Below, one piece after another: positions 1 to 61,150 of a stretch of 64,000 nt of DNA; the first letter of the stretch is position 1; the number at the start of each line of letters is the position of its first letter. Both the position numbers and the translations under genes were made by a program. The DNA comes from Phalacrocorax aristotelis. Taxonomy: Eukaryota > Chordata > Aves > Suliformes > Phalacrocoracidae. The notes beneath the pieces are model-generated. The model had not been told where the DNA came from, did not search any database, and saw only the letters and a list, made by a program, of their open reading frames with translations. The stretch is taken from assembly GCF_949628215.1 (NCBI RefSeq), contig NC_134278.1, positions 33,126,115 to 33,190,114 of the forward strand. The letters run 5' to 3'.

Positions 1-2500
1 AAGAACAAGTCTAACCAATTCTCTTCTCTTTTTACATTTGTCACTTTGAGAATCAGCATTTCACTGCCTGTGCTTTATTCTGTGTCTTTCTATATTCTCT
101 TATTTCTGTTCCCTTATACCTTGTTTTACTGCCTTTCTGATTTTCCTCTTTGCTCCTTATTTGTGTGCCTTTGCCTGGAGTGCCTTTTTGCAGAATATCT
201 ATGAGGTTACCACAAATTAATCAGAATTATTTGGTAATATTTAAAATAGAGTATTAGTGTTCCAAGATCATTTAAAATGCTTTGAACATCAGAAGCATAC
301 TCAGATTGCTGTGAAAAATGCATGTATGCTGGCATTTTTCAGTATAGGCTTGTGACTGGTTGTGTGAAATGCTAAAATATTTTTAATGCTTTTAAGATGG
401 ATTTGTATAAATCCATGAAAGAATTAGTAGTGGAGGGTCTCTGTAATAGCAGAGGGCTTAGTTTGTAGGACAGAGGGATGTTGAACAGAAGTAAAAAAAT
501 GTTCTCTCTCGTTGTTGGATTTGTTCAATATTTTGCTGACTCAACCCCTCACTACAGCAGGAGTTTGTTGATGTGGGTTTGCTTCTGTGGGAAGAGGTGC
601 GATCTGTAGAAGACACAGCTCTGCCAGGGCCAGCGTGACGCAGCCATTACAACATTGCTGTCCCCAGAGCTGCCTGTCCCTCAGGAGACTCCTGTCTATT
701 TTTCTCACAGTTCCTCGTTTCAGTGCCACGTTTCATAGTGCTACATCCCCAGCTTCATTTCCCTGTGCACCAAATGAAGCATGCTTGCCTGAGCCACTGC
801 TCTCTCACCTTGGAAAAAGGAGAAGTCTTAGTGGTAGTCTGCAGTGGAGAGTGTGTTTTCAACAGGGCCTTGCATTCAGTAGATCCCAAGAGCTCTCCTG
901 AGGTTTTGCATATGCAGGGTCACATCTGTTCCTTCGTTTGATGAACTGATAAATTTAGAAGCTGCCCTGCAGGTGACCCAATGTGCATGTGAATTTTGCA
1001 GTCTATGATGTTCAATGCTTGCTCTTGTTAATGTGACTGAACACATTTAAGTGTGCAGTGAGCACCCTGGGATTCATGGAAGTGGAAAGGACTCTTACTT
1101 GAAGAGGAGTCACGCTCCTGCCTTTCCTCTGCCTGGCAAGAGGAACTGCAAAAAAGTTTCACCTCACTCTCATGAATTGTATTATGAAGCTTTTTCAGGA
1201 CATATGTTTCCATTGGAATGTACTTTAGCTGATGAAGCAAGTGGTTTTTAAAGTAAATGCTCATGCAGCTATCTCTGTAAAAGCACATGCACTTCTTTTA
1301 TGCATGAGATTAGTTGTTTTTTTTTTAATAATGGTTGTTCTTTATGACTGTATTAGTACACATTACTGCCTGTGGTTCCATGTGAGAGCATTAAAAAGTC
1401 AAATAACCATTACTTCCTACATTTCCTTTCTGGTTGGTAACAAGATACATTCTGGTTATTGCTAAACCTGCTTCTTGTTCAGATTATAAATGATGTTTTT
1501 CAACAAATGTGATGGAAAAAAAATTACTTTTACCCACCTAAATGATGATCCCAGTGAAAAAAGAAACCTGTCAATTTTCCTGTGTGGGAAAGCGTTTTTT
1601 GGCACATGTCAAATTTTGAATCTTGAAGATTTTAGTGCAGCTGGATGTATGAAAGATTAAATCATTTCCAGGATGGACAATAGAGGTCTCCTGCCTACAG
1701 GAGAGCTGTAATTCCAAGCACCTTTTTCAGAAGACCTACAAGGCCTTTAGTAAGGACACTAAGCTCCAGATATCCTTGAACCTTTTAATAGTGTGGTTAT
1801 GGATTTGCATATGATGATACTGAGACCAAATGAGATAAATGGACATCAGCAAGTACGTGCATTTTTTTACTGAAGGAAAAAACTGCATAGGCTGCAGTTG
1901 GCAGAAATCTGGGCTATTTACAAGCTCTCCATTGGTGACTTTGGCTTTGCTTGTGTATGCTGTCTCGCTAAACATCTCAAATATTTAGGCTAACTCACAT
2001 ATTGTGAAGCAGGTGCAGAGGTACCTCTTGGGGGATGGATGTGGAACTGTTTCGGGACAAATCTTTTCAGCAGTGCAGCCAGAACAAGAGGTCTGGTGGT
2101 CATCCTCAACCTGATGGCTGTAGCCAAGATAAGTAAAGGTAAATGCTGGAAACATTTAGAGAAGGAGAGGTTGGCAAATTTTAAGAGGTAGTGTTGCAGA
2201 TTGTCTTTTCTTTTCCTCAGGTCTATGACACTGGAAATTTAATAGGAACTGGAAGATGCTGCCTTTCAGAGAAGCAACCAGATCAGCTGCTGGGAAGTAT
2301 CTTGCTTGTGTACACGCAGGAATGTTTTCCTGAGTTTAGACTCGGGAAAGTCAGGAGCTGGAATATGCTCTATTCACAGCTGTCTGGTCCAGCTTGGTTT
2401 GTGTACCAGCTCCCAACCATACACACTTCACTGTGTTGCCTTTTGGTCACCATGTTGTAAACTGCTGAACCGTGTGTGTAGGTTTCCTTTAGCCTCTGGG

Positions 2501-2760
2501 ATCATAGACTGATTCAGGGTGGAAGGGATAGTAGCATGTCATATAGTCCACCCTTCTGCTGAAAGCACTTGATCCAAACCGTGTTCCTTGGAGCTCTGTC
2601 CCCGCAGGTCTTGAAAGCCTTCATGGTGGAGATTCCACAGCTTCTCTGGACAATTTGTTCCAGTGCTTAAGTATCTTTAAGTCTCAGTTTGCTCTGGAGA
2701 CTGTCCTTCAAATCACTCTTACATCAGGAACATGAACTTCAAGCAGTTGTAACCTCCTCA
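2501..2760 (-). mobile_element. CR1 LINE fragment, antisense
   Basis: The + strand reads as the reverse complement of a CR1 3' region: an atcatagact start, then gggtggaaggga, then a stretch like the usual 'agtccacccttctgctgaaagcac', a 'gagattccacag' segment and 'tgttccagtgcttaa'. It is diverged, with a poorly defined far edge, so the 2760 end is approximate. Confidence 0.8.
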
Positions 2761-4273
2761 TTGTCTTCACAAAATGGTGCTAAAGACTCACTCAAAATCT
2801 TTTCTTTGTGTGGTGTCAGACCTTCATCCAACTGTCAGTCTGCTGTTCATCCCAGATCTGTTCCCTGCGCTGCCCGTACTGCAGTGACTCATGTTCAGAC
2901 TACTTCATTAGCTGCTGTTGTAGCCTAGACTTTTAAAATGCCAAACTGTAGCTGTATGATCAAAGATGATCCAAACGCATCTTGCTGAATTATCAGGTGG
3001 TGGTTCCAAACATCATGGAATAATCTATCAGGGTCATTTAGGAACTGCTGCATATCAGGTCCTTGCTTCTCATCCATTTTTTAGTGCATTTTTGCATCAT
3101 ATTTTAAGTTACAGTTCTTGGTGATACTTCTGTTTTAACCTCTGTTTAGTAAAATATTCGGCTATCCTGCTTCAGTTAATTCAGCAAAAGGTAGCAAAAG
3201 GTCCTTACACTCATGTATGCTACTGTTTTCATGGGGTATTGATGTGTGTTCTTACAGTATACCACCTTCCTGAATACCATTGATTCTTTTCCTCAAAATA
3301 GGAAGAGTAGCTTTAATGCATCTTTGTAAAAATATTTCTGACTTCTCTGTTATCTGAAAACTGCAACCCTTAATAATCTGAAAATGGTGTTTTCCTTATT
3401 GAATGTAGTCAAAAGAGAGATTAAGGGACAAGTTATAACACAGTTTTTCAAAGTATTCTTCAAAAATTTTCACAAAAAAAGTCACTATGAGTCTAAGCTT
3501 TAAGAACCCCAGCACTTTTCTGGAATCTTAATGCTAATTGCAAAGCTTGATCTTTTTTCTTTTGTTAATATTTTTTGCTCTGAAAAACAGTTTTAGATAA
3601 ATCTTGAACACAGAGCCCTTGTCTCTGTTATCAATCAGTAAGGCATTTTTCCAGGTTGCCGTCAGAGTCAGGATTTGAGAAGGAACCAAACTGGTGCAGG
3701 GTCAGTTCAAGTATTCCTCTGTCACATTTCTGGGACTACAGCTGTGTGTCAGAGAAAATGCACTGGACCGAGGTCAGGCATGTGAATCTTCCTGACTTTG
3801 CTTTAGCACAGGCCATGCCACTGAAATGTCTCTGCCATGTTCTCAGTTCCCGTGGGCCTCAGGGAGGCATTTTAGTACAGGCACACTGATGGACCCAAAA
3901 TGTTATACCCACTGAAAAGTTGTAGTAATAAGCCTGCAACTGACTCATGAGGTCTGCATATGCCACCTCTCGGAAGATGCTGGCCTGGGGTTTGAAAGCT
4001 TTGGTAGAACCAAGCTACTTCATCTATTTGGGCGCATTTGCTATACCATTGGTGGTGCATTCTGTAGCATTGTTGTTGTCTGGGGTTTTCCACTACCCTG
4101 GGTACCTTCATTCTCTCATTATGTAAACTAATGGAGACTTGATTGTGTTCAGATCCTATTTACAGAATATTTTAAGGATATTTGGGGTAATTGAATGTGA
4201 CAAATCCTTGATACTGAATTGTTACGTGGAGGCCCAAGCCTCCAAACCCAAACCTAGATGAGGTTTATGCTTC

Positions 4274-4317
4274 AGTTGGTGTGTTTATGAGAACTAGTTG
4301 GTGTGTTTATGAGAACC
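4274..4317. repeat. 22-bp tandem duplication
   Basis: Two adjacent 22-bp copies (4274-4295 and 4296-4317) beginning agttggtgtgtttatgag differ only at the last base (t versus c). A third, partial match (gagtgtttatgg) follows at about 4320. Confidence 0.95.
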
Positions 4318-5852
4318 AAGGAGTGTTTATGGTACAGATGGGAAATAGTTGAAATTGACTTGGTTTTGTTTTGGATTTTTTAAATAGGAAAGGAAGCATC
4401 ACAAGACAAATTTATTAATGAGTTGAACTGGAAATGGAAGGAAGATGAGGAAGGCAGGGCTTGAGGGGAAGAGAGTGAAGAGGCTTGATGCATTTTTTTG
4501 AAATGTCTTTGAAAATTTGCTGTCAAAGGAGGAGTGTATATCTTAACTTTAGAAAGCATTTCCTTACTTTATGTATTACAAATGTAATTCCTTTGTGAAT
4601 AAAGTACCCTGTTTCAGTATCATAGCTCTTCATTTGCAGATAGGTCCTTAATATATATGGCATTTAAAGATGAATGGCAGTGAATAATTTGGGTAAATAC
4701 TGTGTAGGAGGTTGTTTTTCTTATTTAAATATCTTGATGCAGTTAAATAATTTTTTCAAGTATCTAGCCACACAATTTTGAATTAATGATTACAAATTTG
4801 CCCTGAGCTGAACACCTACAGGATTTTATTATTCACATTAACAGGTGAATGTTTTATGTTATAAGCTGCTTAAAGTATAAATCTGCTGAAAATCACAGCC
4901 ACCTGTCTCAAGCACGCAAACAATACACCTTCTTCTCCCCATTAACCCAAATTAAAATATATCAGGCAGGTAAAGTGTTTACTGGATAAAGAGTAGAATA
5001 ATCTGCTTTTGATTAATTGCTAGCAAGTAATAATAGAAAAAAGAAGGATGTCCTAACAGCCTTTCGGTTTCACAAATGACATTCTAAGCATAAACAATTC
5101 TATTGATTGCTTTCTTTGAGGCCCAGATTGTAAACAGTCACTTAACAGCATCTTTAGGGCAAACAAGTCTTATCGCATTAAGTAATATGAATATCACATT
5201 GCATCTTTTTTTCTGTTCGGTGCACAGGTTTTATTCTGCCTTTGCCTCTCATTTGACCTTGTTACAGTCCTAATTCATTGCTCTATCCACATTCAATGAA
5301 GTTGTTAAGCCTTAGTTAAATTTATGCTCTGTAGAGCTGTCATGTTGTTCTAAACATGAACTGAGAACGATGCAAATTTTGGATATTTTAAAGTCTAATA
5401 AAACGACTCAGTTTGGTAGAGGGTTAGGGTGAGATGAAGTAAACTATCTGGCATGTCTCTGAACTACTGAGACGTAATACAAACCATGCCAAAAATACCA
5501 CATTCTTTTCTTGATACCTGAAGCAGTATGCTCTGCCATGATGGGCTATTCATTTGGGCCATGGGAAGATCCAGCTTCTAGTGGCAGAGTGTCAGGCTCC
5601 TGAGAAATGTTTACTGTGGATCCAGAAGTGACACTGTGAATCTGGGGCTGGTGGAAAGTATCTCCTTGCTGAGGCTCTTAAGCATTATAATGTGTCATGT
5701 GTCATCAGTATAGGTGAAGTGAGTAACTGATGGAAGTCACATCTGACCCAGAGAAAAGGAGTCAGTCCATCAGTGTGCTAGATTGCACCCCCCTGGATTA
5801 ATATTGTGAGGGCACTCTTAATCTCCTCAATTCCTTTCACTCTTGGAGAAGA

Positions 5853-5957
5853 CAACATATATATTTTTATATATATATATATATATACACGCACACACAT
5901 ACATATACATCTGTGTATATATACATATATATAACATATATTATAATTTTTTTTTTA
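5853..5957. repeat. TA/CA-rich microsatellite followed by poly-T
   Basis: A long alternating (TA)n tract with interspersed ACAC and ATAC units runs from about 5858 to 5942 and ends in a run of T at 5948-5957. It is a typical intronic simple repeat and likely to vary in length. Confidence 0.9.
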
Positions 5958-7398
5958 ATCCAATACAAAATGAACTAATTTACTGTTTATGAATCAGTTA
6001 AGAAATGTATATGGAATAATGTTTGACCTGTGGGTTTCTAAAAACAAAATATTTAATTTTCAGTTTGCAATAGCATAAGTTTTATTTTTTTAAAGGTAGG
6101 AATAATTTTGCTGTCATCTCTTACCTCTAGCAATATCACTCACTCATTAAGTATCTTCTGTTATAAAGCATTCTTTGACATACAGTTTTGACCAGACTAA
6201 AGTTGACTTTTTAATTTTGTGGAAGTATTAAATGAATAATTTTTTTTATTGGTTGACTGTTAGGCTAGTACACAGTTGCATCAGTGGCTGGCAAAGTCCT
6301 GGATGGTCAACTTTAGTTGAAGTGTGAGAAGCCAAAACAAGAACACAATAGATTAGTTTGGATTTGGATAGTGGCGGTGATGAAAATGAGCCATAAGATT
6401 GTGAGTGCATGTACGCTGTGAGTGGAATACAAAGAGTAAATCACATACTCATAAGGGCATTTAAAACCTTACTTCTGCCTAAAATGCTTTTTTGTCTTCC
6501 TGTTCTCTGCTTGTGAATGTTCTTGCTCCCTGTCTTTCGTTAGTGTTAGTGTTTGTGGGGCTGTGTGGTAGGTCATGTTAGCTTACTGAGGAGATGAAGC
6601 TAACCCCTTCAGACAAAAATAAATTATCTAAGATGGGATGAGATGGAGAGAATGCATCATCTAAGTGTATTTATGGGTGCTTGTGTCATGTAAAGACTTC
6701 CATAGAATCAGTATGGGTGACAATTACGGATTTCACAGATGAAAAAGCTGGAAGCAGTATGGAGCTGAACAGGATTAAAAACTGTTTAAAGATGGAGGCA
6801 GAGACCCAGAAAACAAAGGCTTGTGTAGCGGGGTTTTTTTTAATTTTAGGGTTTAAGCCTGCAGTTCCTGCCTTTAATAGCATAAAGGCAGTAGTACTAT
6901 GTCTTAACACTGCTAGTACTGTCATATTTTGCCTAGTGTGACCCTTTATTTGCACTTAATATCTGGTGGCCAGAAGCAATGTAGAGAGTGTCTGGTAAGC
7001 GGTGTGTTTTCTGGGGATCCTGGGGCATGTTGCAGTTTCACAAATAGCTCCTTCAGTGGCAGAACTGGCTGTAGCAGTCCTGTAGATGTGCTGCATGGTA
7101 GATCCTTCTGAGATGCTTGTAGTATAGCTGCCAGTCCTGATTTTTCGTTCATATTACTTCTCCAGTTTAGCTTACCGTGTATCTCCATAAGTGTTTGCCC
7201 CAGCACGGTGGGGTGTGGAAAGACTAGTCCTGTGTTGAGGCGTCCTTCTTTTATTCATGTGTTTGGCTGCCGCTCTGGTTAATGTTTAAGGAAAAAAACC
7301 CCAACAGGATGGAGACTCAAACTAAGACTTCCTTGCCCTGTTCCTCCTTCTCACTCTCCGTTCCTGCCCTTGTTGTTGTGTGTATCTGCATATGGTAA

Positions 7399-56141
<48,743 letters not shown>

Positions 56142-57385
56142 AGAAGAGCATCGCAAGAGACTTGGTTATTACCTCATTAACAGATGAATCAAATAATGTG
56201 TGGTATTAAAGTATAGCTGCAGCTGTATTTTAAGAGATATTTATACTTTTTATATGGAAGATAATTTATATCATCCACACTTAGGGCTTTTTAACATCAA
56301 CTTTACTTTCTAGGTAATGTGGCTGTGCAATATTTTTTTATTTTGTTCTTTTTACTTTTCTATTACTTTTTCTTAATTTTGGGTACCTAATTATTTGGAG
56401 ATTAAAGCACAGTGCGTAGTTTTGGTTGGTTTATTATTGGCTCTTCAATTACAGAAGTCAGTGTTACTTGGCTACATTTTACAAGAGGCTTTAGATGCCA
56501 AAATAAATTGGATTTTAAAATTCTAATAAGGTCTTACATGTTCAGTTGTCGTATTTTAGCACTGTAGGAAGAAGTTTAACTGGAAACCCAATGAGCTGCT
56601 GAAGTACTGGATATTTGAAAATTACTCTATCTGTGGGTCTCTCAAAGACCGTTACCGAGTTGTCTGTTCAGATATCACTACAGCTAAACAGTTTTCTACC
56701 AAATCATTATCATCCTCGTTAAATATGTTATGCCTGTGGGAATATATTTTCTACTGATCTCAAAAACGTGTTAGTTTACACACTCAATTTTATTACTGGA
56801 ACTTTAGTGTTCAGAAGCAAACGACAACTAAGGATTTTTGAATGTTTCATGATAGCTGCCTTCAAATAATTGGGATTTTGCAACCTGTATTAAAATTGCT
56901 CCTTATTCTGTCAGTTCTTCAGATGAACATGGACAGTTTTACATGGACTTCCTTGTATGTACGTAAAATAAGTCAATGTTAAAAATTTCTGCAATACTTT
57001 TATGAATTTTAGCGATTTTTAAATATTGTTAAAATGTTTTATTGACTACAAAGTATTGTAAATAGAAATCAGTACATCTTCAAATGGGACAATATTGTAA
57101 ACTTTACCTGTTTAGTGATACAGATAAAATGTTTTTGATATACAGGAATGTTAAAGGTCTATTGACTTTCTACTGGTGCTGAATAGCATTAAGTTTGGTT
57201 TCTCCTTCCTTCCCTTTTCTCTGTTTCAAACCACAGTTCACTAAAGGGGGGGGGGAGAGTTACATGTGCATTCACTAATTGTAATGAACATTTTTTGAAA
57301 ACTATAAATTTGTTGTATAATGCATGTTTATTTTTTGCATTGTGTTATTGCATCTGGTGTTAATAAAATGAACAAATGACCCTAA
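56142..57385 (+). other. FAM135A: FAM135A 3' UTR (end approximate)
   Basis: AT-rich sequence after the stop codon. Possible poly(A) signals are ATTAAA at 56401 and AATAAA at 56502 and 57362; the last is taken as the main one. A Pumilio-type TGTAAATA element lies at 57057-57064, and ten G at 57246-57255 is the only GC homopolymer. The true end needs transcript data. Confidence 0.6.
57362..57367 (+). terminator. AATAAA poly(A) signal for FAM135A
   Basis: A canonical hexamer 1.2 kb after the stop codon. The downstream GU-rich element is not obvious. Earlier signals (56401, 56502) may give shorter isoforms. Confidence 0.55.
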
Positions 57386-60300
57386 TGGAAGCAATTAAAG
57401 AAACGGAAATGTTCTGCTAATTACCAAAATTCTGGGGAGGCTATTTTGTATATAATTAATAATTTTGTATTATTTGAAATGAATATAGCAATAATAGTTT
57501 ATAATGAAGTGATTTTGCACTTGGTTTGTTAGTACATTCTTCGTAATATATTTTTTTTCCTCTGTAGCTTAAAAGTTTCAGATGACCATCTAAAGCTGGC
57601 AATATACACACTTAAAAAGTATTTTGTTAGAGTCGTGTTAGGCAAGTCCTTTTGACACAAAGGTACCTTAAGTACATTCCTCTGCTAACAGTGCCTACTT
57701 TTATTAATAATTTTTTACATTATGATGGTGCTGATATGGTGTAAATATTTAAAGTTCTAACATCTCAACTGTCTTTTGTTTAACAGTACTGGAGTAGTTG
57801 GCTAGTGGATAAATTTTTAGTAGCAGTTTAGGGAGCTAGGTCTAAAAAAATTTTCCTTGGTTCACAGTGATCAAGTTAAACTACTCTTAGTACATAAGTA
57901 TTTAGATGTTTTCTGTCACTACTGAGAAATGTCTGTCTTGCTGCAGCTCTCTGGAAACCCAAAAGTGTAAAGCATGTTTTTGTAATTAGCAAAGCAGAAG
58001 TAGCTGCTGCTCTTTTTTTTTTTTTTTTTGGTTTAAATTTTTTAATAGTAGATCCCACCCATGTAAGGAGGCTTGAATTTGGTTTGTTCTTTGAGGAAAA
58101 ATGGGTGGTGCAGGAAATCCTGTGATATTTGCATGTAAGTTTATAAAGGAACAGGGCGAATAAAGAGAACATTAACTTCTCTTTCTCTCCTGTAATTTGT
58201 ATTGCCTGGTGCAGCCCGTACATAGCCCTCTCAGCACTGGAGCTTTTACAGGGGCTGTTTGACATCTTGAAGTCCAAAAGGAACAGCCACTGCTTGTGTG
58301 CCCTAAGACAGCCGTGAGTGGCACGGTGACCACAGCATGTCCTTGAAGCATAGGAAGTTGCACTTACAGACTGTGTGGTACGCTGGTGGTTGCTCTCTGA
58401 AAATGCGCAACCTTGGATGTTTGGGACAACTGTGCAAACTCCCGCATATTTCTGCCTTCGGTTTACTAGATAGAAGTATGGACTCTGTATGCAGAATTGA
58501 ACGTCATCTGATGTGGTAGCAGCTATAAAGTGCTCCATCTCACCCCTCTTCTGCTTGAATCAGGGCTTCATCTTCCTGTAGAGACAGTGACCTCTCCTTT
58601 ATGCGGGGATCCTACAACTGCTTGAAAGAGAATTATGCTGCTTACAGAATGAGAGAGTAAAATTAAGGTCTTCCCATTCTTTCAGAAAGCTGCCAGTCTC
58701 TTGGTCCCTGAAGGCAGTAGGCTGCTACTGCTATTTCACAAAGCTCTCAACGATGTTATTAGGAGGTTATTGCATAAAATAATAATAGTGTCTGAACTTT
58801 TGTTTGCAAATTGGGAAAAAAACGCTCACGTTCTACTGTGGAAATCACAAGGCTTTCCAGCAGAGCCAAGAAATTCCACGTTGATGGAAAACTTTCTCTA
58901 ACCACAAAACAGCCTTCACTCCAAGCCAGTCTTACTTGCACAGCCCTGATCAGGCATGGTGTTCTGATAACCAGGCTTCTTGACGCGGTCAGAGAGGACG
59001 AGGAGGCACTCAGGCAGAAGAGGGACACTTGCATGCTGCCTGTGGCGGTGCTGGTTGGGGTATTTTGCAGACAGCCCCCATGGCCAACTTGCCTTCTGGC
59101 TCATCTGAATTGACCTGCTGCAGCGCTTGTGGTACCTCCGAGTGTTCTATCACCTGCTTGGTAGATCAGCAAAGCAAAGCAGCATACAGTGTTGTTTGAG
59201 ATAAATAATTGCTAAACAGAGGGAGGAAGACAAAAAAAGAAAACATTGCATTTAATCATAAATTAGAAAATTACTGTGGCATGTGCTACATTTGTATTTA
59301 CCAATGTACTGATTTATTACCTCCTCATTCATAAGATCTAGAATACATAATTCAGGAGTAAAAAGTAGATTTTGAATTTTTACAGCAATAAAATAAATGA
59401 AGAACAGGAGAAGAAACATGCTTTGAGGACCTCATCGTATTTTTAGGTGGAAGAACAGTTCCTCATTAATCTTACTTCGCTGTTTCATCCTTACCACTGC
59501 ACATAAGCATGATTTTTCATGGATTTGTGTAAAGCTGTTTAGGAACAGAGCTTACTATTCCTTGGTGCCTGCAGACAGCTTCGTATGAGTATTTTTCAAG
59601 GTAAGAATTTCATGATAGTTTTTACAGTATTGAGAACATGCATGGTAAGTTCTTGAAGTTGGAACAGATCTGGTTTTCCTTCTTGCTGCTTTTGGGCAGA
59701 AGAGCATTTTTTTTCTGCGTGAGCCATCCATTATTCCTCTTCATTCTCTCTGATCTAGAGGCCCAGGATCTTGCTGCTAAAGAACAGGGTTTCTCATTAA
59801 TTTTGGTCTCCAATATCAAATTAACAATGTTATATAAAAGCTGATTGAGAAAATGTCACACATAAGGTAGTCAGTTAAATTTAATCACTTCCAGTATGTA
59901 GGCATCACCAGATGTAGTGCAATAAACTCAACGGAGTGTTGCTGCTGTTAATCTACGGAGGAGATCTACTTTCTTAAACTCTTCAGACGGGAACACAAAA
60001 TGCTATTTCAGACTCTTACCTGAAAGGCTGAGTGAAAGTTTCCTCTGCAGTTTGGTACCTGTAGACAGTGTTTTGAATTTTGTTTTATGGGAGAACAAGG
60101 TTAGCTGGAGATGTTTGAAGACTGACAAAAAGAACACGTAGCCCGTTTCAAAACATTAACTGGAGCTCATTAACTGTGCTCCACCCCATAAGCCCAGGTG
60201 TTACTTATCCCAGGGTTAGGTTTGTACTGAGAGAGGGTAGTGTCCCAAGCCCCTTCACTGGGTAAACTGGGAGACTGAAAAGATGTGGTCTGAAGTCCCC

Positions 60301-60730
60301 TGGTTCAGCACTTGAGTGCAGTAGCTCAGTTTCTTGCTTCCTTCCTGGGAGGGTGAAAAATGTCTGTTCGAGTGCAGAAAAGATACCAGTGGGGTTATGG
60401 GGCCAAGAGAGATCAAGTTTATTATTAAATTAATAGTTACAATAAATAATTTTCAGGTAACTTGGAAGTTGTACAGCCTTTAGTTTGTAAGGACAAACAC
60501 TAGATCTGTACATCGCTGTGGCATCAGCCTAAATTATCTCACATTCTAAGTTGCCTTTGTGTATTATTTTCATTGCTTAAAAAAAAATATTGCAGGGCTG
60601 CAGTATACATTAAAGGAACGGGTCATTTCAGCAGCAAACTCTTCACCGCATGGGAGAAACGACATGCCTTTGCTCTAGGTTTGGAGGGCGAAGAGGAGAG
60701 TTACCGCTTATTTCTCGAGCGCCTCCAAGA
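57386..60730. other. intergenic region between FAM135A and SDHAF4
   Basis: About 3.3 kb with no recognised gene. It contains an 18-nt T run at about 58012-58029, a 220-codon minus-strand open frame (57876-58538) and overlapping 100- and 91-codon frames on opposite strands near 58.8-59.1 kb. No CR1 copy was recognised. Confidence 0.7.
57876..58538 (-). other. unidentified 220-codon open frame
   Basis: The longest open frame outside FAM135A exons. The predicted product has no recognisable domain. It carries a PKKKKKR patch encoded by the poly-T/A tract at 58012-58029, and its composition is mixed, with scattered Cys and Ser. It lies downstream of and antisense to FAM135A. No promoter, Kozak context or splice evidence supports it. 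It may be chance, a processed pseudogene with its A-tract, or an old transposable element. Confidence 0.2.
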
Positions 60731-60739
60731 GCCCGCAGT

Positions 60740-61150
60740 TCCCTCCATCAAAAATGAGGCTCGAGAACCGCCCCGCCCCCGCTCTCGCGTCCCCTGGGTG
60801 AGCGCCGCCGCCGTTTGGGCATGTGCGGTGCGCTTGCGCTGCAGCGTCTGACCCACCGCCCCCCCCCCCGCCGTGTCCCGGCTCGGAGCGGCGATGGCTC
60901 TGCGGCTGGTTCGCGGTGCGCCGAGGGCAGCGAGTAAGAGGCGGGCAGACGGAAGGAGGGAGGGGCCTGGCTTCGCCTCTGAGGGGTTTCCCTGCCTCTC
61001 CTCCTCTTCCTCACGCGGGGGAGTTACTGAGAGAGGGGCGGTTATCGGACGCGACTGTTGGCGTTGGGATTGCTGAAGGGTGCCTAAGATGGCGGCGGGT
61101 GGTGGGGAGGGTGCGCGGCCCGCGGTGTGATCCTCGCCTCTTCAGCCGAC
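60740..61150 (+). promoter_or_regulatory. SDHAF4: CpG-rich promoter of SDHAF4
   Basis: The sequence changes sharply to GC-rich with many CpG. A GC box (CCGCCCCGCCCCC) starts at 60768. The NRF1-like TGCGCTTGCGCT is at 60829-60840, next to a second similar site (GGCATGTGCGG, about 60818-60828). A YY1 motif, AAGATGGCGGC, is at 61086-61096 inside the first intron. There is no TATA box. This is a typical housekeeping promoter, and NRF1 sites fit a nuclear gene for a mitochondrial protein. The transcription start is not determined. Confidence 0.8.
60894..60933 (+). CDS. SDHAF4: SDHAF4 exon 1 coding part
   Basis: The ATG at 60894 has G at -3 and G at +4, a good initiation context. The donor is GCGA|gtaaga at 60934, phase 1. 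Thirteen codons plus one base encode MALRLVRGAPRAA. An upstream out-of-frame ATG at 60823 would matter only if transcription starts before it. Eleven C at 60859-60869 sit just upstream. Confidence 0.85.

Noticed and set aside
60573..60851. 92-codon frame ahead of the SDHAF4 start
   Set aside because: It runs from AT-rich intergenic sequence into the GC boxes and has no protein similarity that I recognise.
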